Shown piece by piece: positions 22,301 to 34,000 of a DNA stretch of 64,000 nucleotides; position 1 is the stretch's first letter, and each line of letters begins with the position of its first letter. Both the position numbers and the translations under genes were made by a program. The notes below the pieces were generated by a model that was not told the DNA's origin, made no database searches, and worked only from the letters and a program-made list of their open reading frames with translations. The stretch lies in assembly GCF_014898815.1 (NCBI RefSeq), contig NW_026515516.1, forward strand, positions 1,178,001 through 1,242,000, in the 5' to 3' direction. Source of the stretch: Panonychus citri. Taxonomy: Eukaryota > Arthropoda > Arachnida > Trombidiformes > Tetranychidae.

Positions 22301-24736
22301 GTATTGCTTCAGACATTCAACTTTATTTTTTTTTTACTTCTCACTGATACAATTACAACTTTACCTTGAACTTTTCTGTTGGAGTAAAAATAATGATTGT
22401 GATAACTAGTGTATTAGATATACATGTAAACAATTCAAATTAAATTAATGGATCTAAACTATCATACAATTTATATATCATAGCAATTAATCAGCTTATC
22501 CTTTGTAATAAATATATTACATGTACAATTTTTTCATCTCAATCAGCTCAAAGTTAATCAACATCAAATCTAATATTTATCAACTTTTAACGTTATAACG
22601 TTTCGTTAGCAAATTACACAGCATTTTCATGCTTATCAGCTAATCATTATTTTCATCATATTAGATTCCATTAGGATGAGTGAGTAGTAAGAGAGAAAAA
22701 AAATAAAACAACCGTTATAATGATAATAATGGTAATAAGCATATACACATGTGAGTATATGTACGAATGAGAAATGAACTTTTCTTATTATTATTGGATA
22801 AAAATGTTACATGTTTAAGGCTTGAAAGTGTATTAAACATGCATCTAAATGGATTGACAATCCAGTCAAAGATTTAGGTTAATTACATGGTAAGATTGGT
22901 TAAAAGAAGAGATTAGTTTTCTAAGAAACTATTATGTCAGTTTACTTATCATATTATTTTACTTTTAGAACTGTAATCGTTGCAACGAAAGGTAAGTAAA
23001 TATGGTTAGAAGATTGAATAATATTCTTGGTTATATTCTAATCGGATAATAGTAAGATGATTTAATTACTCGAAGTTTAGAAAATGGTTTTAATTAAATA
23101 GACAGGATATTATTATTATTCCAATTGATTTAAATTCTCATGTTGAAATTTTCAAATGATCAAACTGCTCATTTATAGAGTAATAGAAAGCTAATCAGAT
23201 GAAGACTAAACTTTATATGTAAGATTTTCTCGGTGTGTTTCAAGTAAGTAAACACCATATACTCATTAACGAGAGATATTCACATTTAGATTGTAAATTC
23301 ATGATAACATATCCCTTATTGATCCCTACCAATGTTTATAACCTGAAGTTAGATGAGAAATCAGCTAATTCCTGAGATCTGAGATTTTTCTTTCATGAGG
23401 CTTGAACAATTCCTAAAGGGTTATAAGAGAGATAGAGATATACAATGTATTACAATGAATGATACATTGACAGTCATTAGTGGATAAGTATAGTTAAAGA
23501 GAGAGAGAGAGAGAGAGTAAAAAAGATAATGGATAAATTATCGTTAAAAGATAATAATAATAAAAAGAGACTAAGGATCATGTAAAAATGGGAACTCATG
23601 GAGCTGAGGGATGTTCAAGTTAATGATTGTGATGATATTTTATGATCATTTGTGATAATCTACTTAAAGGTAGAAGTGTAAATTGATTGAGAGCAAAAAA
23701 GATTTCAAATACTAACAAATTCAAAATTAGTTACAATTAACAGAATAAAATCCTTAATGATTAACAAATTAATTAGGTTTTACAAATACAAATGTATTAT
23801 TATAAATAATCAATCATTAAGATCAAATGAGTTTACATCATCATGCTCACCAATTGGCTTTGATTCCTCTCTTTTCACCAAGTTAATACTAATTATCATT
23901 GAGACTGTTAGAGATTAGATAAAAGTTGATACGCTTAATGACATAGATTCAAATGAAATGAGATTATTGAATTTCTGCGAGTCAAATAGGGATTTAAGAT
24001 TAAAACAAAATCCCTTGGAGGATAAGAGTGAGAGAGAGAGAGAGTAAAGATTAAGTTACATTTATCTTCATCAGAAGACTGGATAAACATCAATTTCAAC
24101 ACTTTCTTATTGTCACATTTTCTGTTCAGTGGATGGGGAAAGAGGTGCGATATTAATTGCAAGAGTAATTCCGTAATATCAGATATTATTGTGATAGAAA
24201 TAAATATAACTTTTATTAATAATTTTATTGTTTTTTTCTTCTTCTTACTCACTAAGTTACTCTCTCATTCCATATCACCATGAACATCAAGAACAGCTCA
24301 TCCATATCATCATTATAACACAATTTCATCATCTTCTTCATCTAAAGCAAAAGGTAAACACAGTAGTAACATTTTCGTTAGTTACTTATTCCCAATGGTG
24401 AAGTATGAAAACAAAAGCAAAAGAGATGCAATTTTTTCCTTTACTATCATGATAATATAAACATTCATTAACTATAAATACACCCCATGTAATATGAAAC
24501 GGGTTATATATTAGCAATAAATTCATTTTCAACACATTAATCTAATTCACTTTGTTCCAGCTCATTCTTATTCAATTACAGTGAATAATTAATCCAGAAA
24601 TACAGGAAAAGAATGCGAAATAGTTTCAAACCAATGGCTCACTGCTGCCAATCACATTTCCTTGAAAAGAGGATTAATTGTTTCGGAATTAAGTAATTTA
24701 TCAATATAGTCATGTTTGTATATGAGTCCAAATAAT
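18997..24736. other. Noncoding intron-like sequence
   Basis: No supported gene. It contains (GA)n at about 19288-19320, 23501-23518 and 24028-24045. Two weak exon-like signals on the plus strand were noted: a short ATG-led stretch ending at a CAGGTAAGT donor (about 19824-19877), and a 23-nt segment with good splice sites at 22969-22991. Confidence 0.5.
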
Positions 24737-24925
24737 AATATCTCAGGTTACATGCTATACAATAAAATTATATAAAATGACCCTCAAGCTCATTTCATTT
24801 GGCTATATATAAGTAATAATAAACTGCTGGCTTTGGCTCATTTCTTATCTTTTTTATTTCTTTCTATTTCTATTTCTTTCCATTTAAGCTTTTTCTAATC
24901 GAATCTTTTCTCTTTTAATTAAAGA
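24737..24925. repeat. Dispersed repeat, copy 1
   Basis: It starts AATATCTCAGGTTACATGCT, runs through ATGACCCTCAAGCTCATTTC and a T/C-rich tract, and recurs at 25563-25705 in the same orientation. A nearby segment (CTACTAAGTCACCGCTTA at about 24942) has a relative at about 26798. The pair suggests remnants of a small mobile repeat family. Confidence 0.6.
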
Positions 24926-25327
24926 TAATACAGTAGTCTCTGCTACTAAGTCACCGCTTATTTAGAAAACAAACCCTCGGTTGCTACTCTGTTAAAAAGT
25001 AACAACAAAACAGTAGTTATAAAAAGACCTTTCTGGACCTGTTTTTTCCTCTTTCTTTTCTCTTTCTTTTTGAACAAGAATTTCTACCACTTTTACCTCT
25101 TTTCCCCTTCCTATATTCTCTTTCTCTTTAGCTTTCTCTTTCTCTCTCTCCACTGAAATTGTCACCACGTGACCGCGTTTATATTAGAAATTCACTGAAT
25201 TTTCAAATATTAAAAGTTCTTTATTGTTATTATCAGTTGATAATTGAAACTTTTAGTTTTAAGGAAATTTCAATTTCTCCATTTTGATCAAATCGAAACA
25301 ACTGCCCATAGTTCCCAACACTTAGAA

Positions 25328-25519
25328 CTAAATTATCGAAACCAATTTCTTTGGGTCAGGGTGATTTGTAACCATGATTGAGATCGATTGAGGTTCAGAA
25401 GCAGGGGTTTCACGGAAGAATTCGTTCAAAATGGAATCAATCTGACACTGAGTTAAACTCACCGCTGGATCATTTAAAAAAGTTGACCGTTGCTCCTCTG
25501 GTGGGAAGACATTTTCCAT
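25328..25519 (-). CDS. Small unrecognised open reading frame between repeat copies
   Basis: 63 codons on the minus strand from an ATG at 25519, starting MENVFPPEEQRS. Composition is mixed and protein-like (no low-complexity run), with a possible short helix in TQCQIDSILNEFF. No family is recognised. It lies between the two copies of a dispersed repeat, so it may be a fragment carried by a mobile element or a chance frame. Confidence 0.25.
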   Translation of the reverse strand: MENVFPPEEQRSTFLNDPAVSLTQCQIDSILNEFFRETPASEPQSISIMVTNHPDPKKLVSII

Positions 25520-25562
25520 ATTGCTGATTGTTTTATTAATATTTTCTATTTCCTGGATATTG

Positions 25563-25705
25563 TGAATATCTCAGGTTACATGCTATACAATAAAATTATA
25601 TAAAATGACCCTCAAGCTCATTTCTTATCTTTCTTTCTATAGAAAGAAATATATTTCTTTTCATTTAAGCTTATATCTAATCGAATCTTCCCTCCTTTAA
25701 TCTAC
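25563..25705. repeat. Dispersed repeat, copy 2
   Basis: Direct repeat of 24737-24925; the first roughly 60 bases are nearly identical, after which it is shorter and more diverged. Confidence 0.6.
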
Positions 25706-25817
25706 AAACTTGGATAAGATAAGCTCAAATTTTGGGTATACAGTAGATTGTGCTCAAGATAAAAGGATTATATGAGATGTTGAGGTACCAAAAAATAGAG
25801 TGGAAAATACTACAGTA

Positions 25818-26460
25818 GTAGTAATAAAACCTCCGCTTCTGAGCCACTCAGAAGCGGAAGTGGGGGAAAAAGTGGAAATATAGAATTATACCCCTGAATA
25901 AAAAATTTCACAAAAATATCAAATTTCCCGGAATTATGAAAATTCATGAGTCCAGTATCTGAATTGAATGGATCTGATACTTTTTGTTTACATTCATCAT
26001 TTCATTGATTTATATAATTTCATATATTTCCAAAGTGATTTTTGTTGTTTTTTTGATAGAATTTTAATCGATACAACTAAATAAAAAATGTTATTTATCA
26101 AATTTCCTTTAATTTACATTTTCATGATAGGTAAGTTATCATTAATTATTGAAATATTTAACAAATATAGTGATTCCTTATGCTTTCCTTATTTCTTCAG
26201 GAATGGTATATGACTCTAATTTGAATGATACTGCCGATGCAACCACAACTGAATCAAATAATAGCGGTAAGTGGTTTAGATATCACAATTTCAGAAAATT
26301 ATCAGACTAGTAGTCTATTAATATTGATAATAAGTGGTGAATTACTGGGACAAGGACACTATTGACGTCATCCCAGACAGTTCATTGAACTTTCTAGAAC
26401 GTTCTCTGATCCCCCATTTCCGTTTCCGCTTTGACTCAGAAGCGGAGGTTTTCATACTAC
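25818..26460. mobile_element. 643-bp terminal-inverted-repeat element
   Basis: Left end 25818-25843 and right end 26435-26460 are inverted copies of about 26 bp with two mismatches (core AAAACCTCCGCTTCTGAG). Immediately inside the left end the core recurs in reverse (CTCAGAAGCGG at 25847-25857), forming a hairpin. The right end has a similar internal CCGCTTTGA. No transposase is encoded, so it would be non-autonomous (MITE-like). A clear target duplication was not identified. A related palindrome lies at about 44875-44900. Confidence 0.6.
26088..26266 (+). CDS. Two-exon 5' fragment of a secreted protein inside the TIR element
   Basis: Exon 1 (26088-26130) starts with ATG and encodes MLFIKFPLIYIFMI, a signal-peptide-like segment, ending in phase 1 at GTAAGTTA. 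After a 70-bp intron with a good acceptor (ATTTCTTCAG, 26191-26200), exon 2 (26201-26266) continues in frame with an Asp/Asn/Thr-rich stretch and ends in phase 1 at GTAAGTGG. Both junctions are canonical and the frame is kept, so this looks like the start of a real secreted or surface protein. No further exon was found before the right terminal repeat. It may be captured exons, or a gene whose remaining exons lie elsewhere. Confidence 0.4.
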
Positions 26461-27360
26461 TTACAGTTACGAAAAACAGTACGAACAAAATCTGAATAGC
26501 CGTTCATGAAAAGTTCTGACTCAAAAATTTTTATGTACGCATGCTCAGTTGAGCTTTTTTACAGCGCGTATTTCAAATAGAAAGGAAAGAGAAAGAGAGA
26601 AAAAGTAAGAGATGAGAGAGAATGGGACGAGAGAGAAAAAGAAAAAGAGAGTAGCAAGAAAGAAAAAGAAATTTAGTTTTGAATTTTTCGATTAAAAATG
26701 ATTCCCATTTCAATAAACTACGGGTCTGACAAACAACCTTAACAAACTTCCTTACCAAAGTTTGTTCCCGCTTGTTAAAAATAACACATTAGTCTCTGTA
26801 ACTAAGTCACCGCTTACATAGAAAACAAATAGAACAGACATTTTCAAATATTTTTCATAGTCTAATTTCATTTGGAGAGCGCCAATATCTTGGCCAAGAA
26901 ACCATATAGATTATTCTTTCTCACTTTAACAGCTTTGGCTTTCGTACTTGAAATTTTTAAGCTTGTGTTGGTAAAACTAGATCCAGAATTATCCCCAACA
27001 GAAACCTTAGCTACAAAACTGACTCTTGTAATGGTCCTAAACAGTTGCAAAAGTCGAACCAGAATCTTTTCATAAAGCATTCTTTAGAAACTTTTAACTT
27101 TGCTGAAAATACTGGACACAAACCGATTCAAAACAAAATCCAAGGTTAAAATAACATTTTTTTCAACCTTATTTTATATAAAATTTTCTTTCTTTCTATT
27201 TTCTCTTTTGACAATTCGTGGCTCATTGACTTTTCTCTTCGTTATCACCTTGATCTTCGTTTGTTTTCCTCGTAACAGTTTTTTAATTAAAGTCATCTTT
27301 GAACTATCCAATTAAGTGAACACCTAAATAAATACTTGATAATTTTTAATTTAATTTTTT

Positions 27361-28144
27361 CGAGTGAAAGTCGACTAGTGTGCACCCTAGCGTTATCCTG
27401 TAATAACCAATAACGATGATGTTAATATAATGGCCTTTTTAAGGTCAATTCATTTTTCAATTTTTCTAATAATTGACAGTAATAATCACTATTTAAGGTC
27501 GTTCCCTTAGGTAGGTAATCGATTAATAATATACCTTTATAGTCCCAAAAATAGTGACCATAACCTTATTGGTCGATAATTTGACACTTGGCCTTTCCGG
27601 ACTATTTTCACCGGGATACTGCCACTCAGCGGTTGCATGGAGACCAGCATCAGGTTGGTAAGAGACCAAAGTTTCATCAACAGTTATTAACCTTTTCCGA
27701 TATAAGTCCCAATTAGCACCAAAACTCGTCGAAAACTGATAAGCATATTCATGCCGAGCGATTATTTCGGACCGATTTAATGCTTTCGGTACCCAACGGG
27801 CAAAGACCTTTTGCATCCCAATATGGTCCGAAATGAACCAACGAACTGTTGAATATGCTAGGCCAGTTCGATCAGATATTTGTCTAATAGATAACTTTCG
27901 GTCAAATCTAACATTGACCTGATGGCCTCAATGTTTTTCGGTGACGTCACAATAGCGGGTCGGCCTGGTCCATGACCTCGTTCTTGTAAACCACCGAACT
28001 GATCAATATCTCGAACCCAGCGAGCAATTGTCCCATAACTAATTTATCATAAGTTGAAACTAGTTCTAAGTGTATTTCCCTCGAATTTTTGTCCTTACTT
28101 CGGAGAAAACGGACTATCGGTCCAAACTGATCTAAATTCATCAC
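27361..28144 (-). pseudogene. Decayed mariner-family transposase
   Basis: On the minus strand, pieces of a mariner transposase follow each other in different frames. They are an N-terminal helix-turn-helix region (FLRSKDKNSREIHLEL), a GRP-type linker near 27960, then KVFARWVPKAL, VDETLVSY (first catalytic Asp), NKVMVTIFG, DYLPKGTTLNSDYYCQLL and LLQDNARVHTSR (second catalytic Asp). Breaks lie near 28035, between 27947 and 27816, and after 27523. The end with the third catalytic Asp is missing. Terminal inverted repeats were not found. It is inactive as read. Confidence 0.8.
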
Positions 28145-28149
28145 GATAA

Positions 28150-31032
28150 TTAACTAATGACACGTAAGAAAATTGATTGGGAGTGTTTTCTTGGGGTTTA
28201 GAACCCTCAGGATTTTAAATTTAATGGATTCGATTCTCTAAGATTATCCCAAATATCGAGTTTACATCTTTTTCTGCCCACCCGATAATTTAAACTGATT
28301 ATCAATTCAAATGGTCACTGATTAGTTTTTGTATTGTTATAATCAATTAAAAGTTTATAATCATCAATTTATTCATAAATTTAATCAACCTTTCTAAGTG
28401 AGTCCTAAGGGCCGTTTATGTTGAAAGGAGCGGGAGGATTAGGAGCGGAGAAATATTCATATTTTATGTTAAATCAATCAGAATAAACTTGCCAACTTCA
28501 TATGAATTAAATAATAAATAATCAATTCCAGTTAAATTTATGAAACTTTTAATCCTCATTATGATAACTAATGATTTAGTAATGTTTTCAAATTGTAACA
28601 AGCAATTTTTTCACGATTATTAATTGAGTAATCAATTTGCAATCAATAATATGTGAAAAAAGTGAAATGGGGTAATATTAATAGTTTTTGCTCAGAACTG
28701 TTAATCGTCATCGATTGTTAATCTAAATTGTTGACTCTCATGTAAATCTCAACAAATCATATTTATGATTAACTTTTGCGTAATATTTTTGTGAGAATCT
28801 TCAATTGATCAGAATTGAGGATTAATCATGGAAATGAGTATCATGAGGATGATAAAGAGAGGAAATAAAAATGAACGAGAATAAAATTCAGATTCATTTT
28901 CCATCATCACAATTAACATTTTCAGTCCATTTAATTTCTACCATGAGAGTTATTAATTTCTGTAAGTGCCTCTGTCTAATAATCCCTATTGATCATCATC
29001 ATAATTGTTTTTATCAGATTCTGAAAATTTTGTATTCTAAAAATAATATAAACAAGTATTAATATAATATCAAGTTAATCATGTTCTTGTAAGGATAACA
29101 TGGGAAATTCATAAATTTTATCCATGGTTTGTTCATATTTTTTCCTCATCGTTAAACTTGAATAAAATACTGGACGAAACATATTCAATGATTACTCTGG
29201 TTCTGAAGTAATATAAAAGGTATTAGATTGATTGATTTAATTTCGACTGGTCAATATCAAGGTCAAAATGTTATCGATAAAATTGAACGAAAAAGTAAAC
29301 AACAAGAAAAGTTTAAGTTCCAAGTTTGTTTTCTGTTTGAGACGAAACTTTTACAAACTGAATGTTTGTTCATAAATAGAAAATGCATATTCACCATTTC
29401 GTATTCTTATTCTTTAACATGTCTATCCTTTCACCTCTTTCTCAATTCTCTTTTTACAAGCTCACCACACCCTCTCTCTTTCTCAGCATACTTTTCCTTT
29501 CATCATTCTTTCTTTCCGCATATTCACTCTTTCGTTGCCTCTTTTTTTCTTATCTTTGAAGGGAATACAGAATAAGAAAAAAATAAGGAAATTCTGTCAT
29601 CGGAAGTTGGCTAACTAATCCATCAAAGCGATCTTTCATCTTCCCATAGAGAAATATATCAGTCAGTGTGTTTGTACGAACCTCAAAAAAGCTTGAGAGT
29701 TTTATGTATGATAAATTCTGGGCTTTTGCATTCATTTTGTGTATACAAAAGCACCGAATAGTCTAAAAGGTCTAGAAGGAGATTCAAGTTACTTATAATA
29801 ATAATATTTCTTTTATATTTGTTAGAGTTGAAGAAAATGAGAAATGAAGGAAATCATTCTGATGGTGATGAACGGAAAGCAAAGTGGGAATGAAAACCTA
29901 TGGGAGAAGTAAAGAGAGAAAAAAGGTTACACCAAGAATTCTGATTAAAATAAACAAGAAAATTCTGAATATAAGACGATAGTAAGTGTATGAGAGAAGA
30001 AGATGAAAATGAAAAATAAGTAAACAAAAATTTCTGCAACTTTTTTCCAGCTATAACTATGGATACATTTTCAAATCTATTTGTAATCATGATAAGATCA
30101 TAGTTATCAGAACTTTTTTTTACTGATACTTCAAGTTAAACTATCAGCATTTTGAAAGATGAAGATGTCACGAAGATGAGTATAGATAATAAACAAGAAT
30201 ATATGAAAACATTGCCAGAGAGAAGAGAGAGAGAGAGAGAGATAAGAATATTCAGATAACAGCTTGAAAGATTTTATTCCTTCCTCGGTGCATGATAATG
30301 ACCAACAATAACCTCACCGATTCCAACAATAGCCGGAGAAATCTCCATGGTAACGAATGTTCAGTAGATGATGAGAAAGAATCTTGAAATAAAAAAGAAA
30401 TCATCTCTTCTCTTTATCTTTTACTTCTTTACTTATTCTGTATTCTTATTGTTGTTATTATTGACTTTTTATTCTTTCCTTTTATCTTCATCTTGTTGTT
30501 TCATTCCACCGTCTCCATCATGTCAAGTATTCGATAATAATAATCATCATGATAATGATCATTGAACTGAACCCATGATACAAAAAGATGATACATTTAT
30601 CTTCAACTCCAACTCACTTACTCATAAGGATTTTCAATTCTTCAGCAACGATAAAGCTCATCATCATCATCATCAATTCTTATCAATACAATTAGATGCA
30701 AATTAGATGTGCACGATTTCATAATAATATTTCATCATGATAACATTTAAATGGGTCAGATTAATTTCATGGTCGGATTGAAAGTGGGTGTGACACCGAA
30801 TTGTTATATACATCATAAGCTTGACAATTTAATTTGTCACTTAATTATTCAATTAAACTTGAAATATAAATTGCTCTTCATGTGAAACTCATGACAACAA
30901 TAATGAGCATAGAAAATATCATTGAATGAAAGATGAAAGGTCTGAAAATGAAGTTCTCTGTATACACAATTCTGATTAGTAGAGAAAAGAAATTCCGATC
31001 TGTTCATTGTAATAATCATCCTCTGTATATCC

Positions 31033-31064
<32 letters not shown>

Positions 31065-34000
31065 GTATTGATATTTGTTTTTGTCATGTATGTACCCATG
31101 TCAGTTGATTGATAAGCATTCAGTTGAAAATCATTCAAGAATATTTTTCTCATACTATTTACTTATATATTTCATAAATAAAGCATCAAAATGATTCCCT
31201 TGCATCAAAGTAAATACATATTTTCATGGGAGAAACATTTCCTCTGCCAGAATCTTAACTTTTATCAGTTTTTTTTTAAAATTATCAGATAATAATAATT
31301 GCATGATAAGATTTCATTGTGCTCAACTTTGAAAGATGAATAATATTTTTGGTAAACAAGCTATGCCAAAAATGGAGAGAAAATTTTTGGTTAACCCTGA
31401 GTCTACACATTTATCATGAATTCAGATTCTCTTTGATTAGGAGAGAGTAAAAAAATCGCAAGAAAAGTTCATTTACAAGCGAAATGGAAAAGCATTTTTA
31501 TTGGAAGGAACAACATTCGTACAGAATTTAATTATTGGAAAAAGATTTCAGGTTATGCAAATAACAGAGTAACACTAATGTTAGAGGAGATGGAGGGAGG
31601 AAAAGGGCGTTCATTCATAGTTTTCCGATTTTTTTCTATTATCATGTTGAGATTTTGTGTAGAGATTATTATCAATTTTCTCTCTCATTTATTAAAATAC
31701 ATCATATGTTTAAATTTCAAGTTGCAAAATCTCACAAATTTTCATTGAAATATTTATCGACTTTACATTTAATTTTAACATCCTCCTGCTTCCTGCTCCT
31801 CCTCAGCTATTTTCCTGTGATATTATTTCAATATATTCACCATGTTTTATGAAGGTTAATATTTGGATAATCACAAAGAAAAAAAATTACCATTACTACA
31901 AGAATAAGGATAAAAAAAGTTTTACTTTTTTCAATCATGATAATAATTCAGATTTCCAATGACACAGCATAAAAATATAGTTGTTACATTTTTACTGGAA
32001 GTTATCATTTTCAGCCCTGAAATTCATGATTCAGAACAATGAAAAAGAAAAGAATGAGTGAAAAGATAAAGAGAACTCGGATTATTCATCATTTTCTTCT
32101 GTTCGGTCACAATTTTCTTCTTCGTTTTCATCACAATGATTGCGGAGAACAAAACTCCACACATAGAATACAGAGAATGAATCTCTCCTCTCTCTCTCTC
32201 TCTCTCTCTCTTTTTCTTGCTTTTATTTCACATTTTTCATCTTCCATTTTCGTGATCATTATCAACACCATTACCATTATCATCATCTTCACCTTTCACG
32301 TTTTACTTTCATCTTTACCATGATGATGATGAAAAAAAAAACAAAAACAAAATATGAACTTTCAGGATAATGAAAAACCAAAACCAGACCATATGAAAAA
32401 TGATAATCTAAGGTTGAATTGATGAATTCAAGATCTCAGGATAAATGATGAAACAATGAGAAGTCAACTTTCTGAATGCTCAAGTTGAATGTATCATTTT
32501 TCAAGTTTGCGATTCCAATATCGATTCAATGATAACCAAACGATAACCAAAAGTCAATAGCTTGTAAGTGAAAAATGTAGTTCAATGTTAAATCTAAGTA
32601 ATAAATAAATTGTATTCTATCATCTTTATCATTAAGATCAGTCTCATCATCATCATCCTATTGAAACGATTTCACATCCGAATCATTATCTCCCTGGTAT
32701 GGTGTACATATTGTTATCGTATCTCCATGAGATATATAAACTTTTCTTATTCTTCTTTTTTCAACTAATGGTTTCCAATTTTACTATTATTTTCTCAACA
32801 TATTTCATGTACATTATATTCCTGAATATTTGGACAATTCTGTTCACAAATCAATCAGTAAACAGAATGAAAAAGCATAAGAAAATAAAAAGATGCTCTC
32901 GTGGCTATTTACAAATGTTAGAAGTTTTTTTCTTCACTTAGAACTTTTTTTTTCTCCTCTCAAACTATTGTTATGCTCCATTTCCTCAATTTTGAATAGT
33001 GAAAACTGTTATATATGAAGTGAATTTCATTAATAAACAACGATATCAATTGGAGGTGAAAAATGAAAAGTTACTATTAGCAATACAAACTTATTGAAAC
33101 TCTAACAGCTGATTAACCTTTAGAATATCAATTTTTGGTTCTTCCAAGGCCTAAGGTCAATCTTATTAGAGTCTATTGGTTGTTGGAAATGTTATTATCT
33201 GATACCTTTTACCATTCATTGATAAAAGGTCATATCTAAGTACTTCCAAATGATGATGATAATGATGATTATGATTAGAGTTAGATGAGGATAAGAATAG
33301 TATTCACAAGTGCTGTTGACATGAAGAGGATGGACAATGTAAAGGGTCAGTGATTATATATTGGTCGGTGTATTTATATCAAGAAATAACATTCAGTTGA
33401 AATATATATATCTAAGTTTCTGATGATAGTGGTGATGATGATGGAGAAGATGATGATGATAATGATAATAGAAAATGAAAAAAGATAAGTCTAGTTTTAT
33501 CTTCTTCAATTCTGCAATTCTATTCAATGGACACTATTCCATGATATTAATATAATAATGATATCTATCATATTGTCAGAGTGATAATGATGTTAATCAT
33601 CATCAGAAAATAATGAAACAGAATCACCATGACATTGACCCAATCATATCCCGGAGAATCATAATCATCAATTTATCTTTCATATAATTATCATGATATT
33701 ATCATTTTTTAGATTAATCATCTTGTATTTTTAAAATCTCTCATTCTTGTAGTAATCAAGTGTTACAATTTGATTACCAATTCACAATCAACAAAACATA
33801 AAAATCAATGATACAATTGAGTTTAAAAATCTCATTGATATAAATTATCACTCTCATAGTTTTATTAGCTAATCAATTTGATTTTTATTGTTTTCACCTC
33901 ATTGTAATCATAATTGTTTATGGCGATGATTATTATTATCACAATGATAATAAAGAAGAAAAAAAAATTATTTCCATTGATAACTTATTATCATTTTATC

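Noticed and set aside
26868..27080. Overlapping 67- and 70-codon frames on both strands
   Set aside because: No motif or splice context; opposite-strand overlap suggests chance, though a repeat remnant is possible.
30305..30365. Minus-strand exon-like stretch ending at a GTGAGG donor
   Set aside because: No good acceptor and no family match; phase could not be tied to any neighbour.
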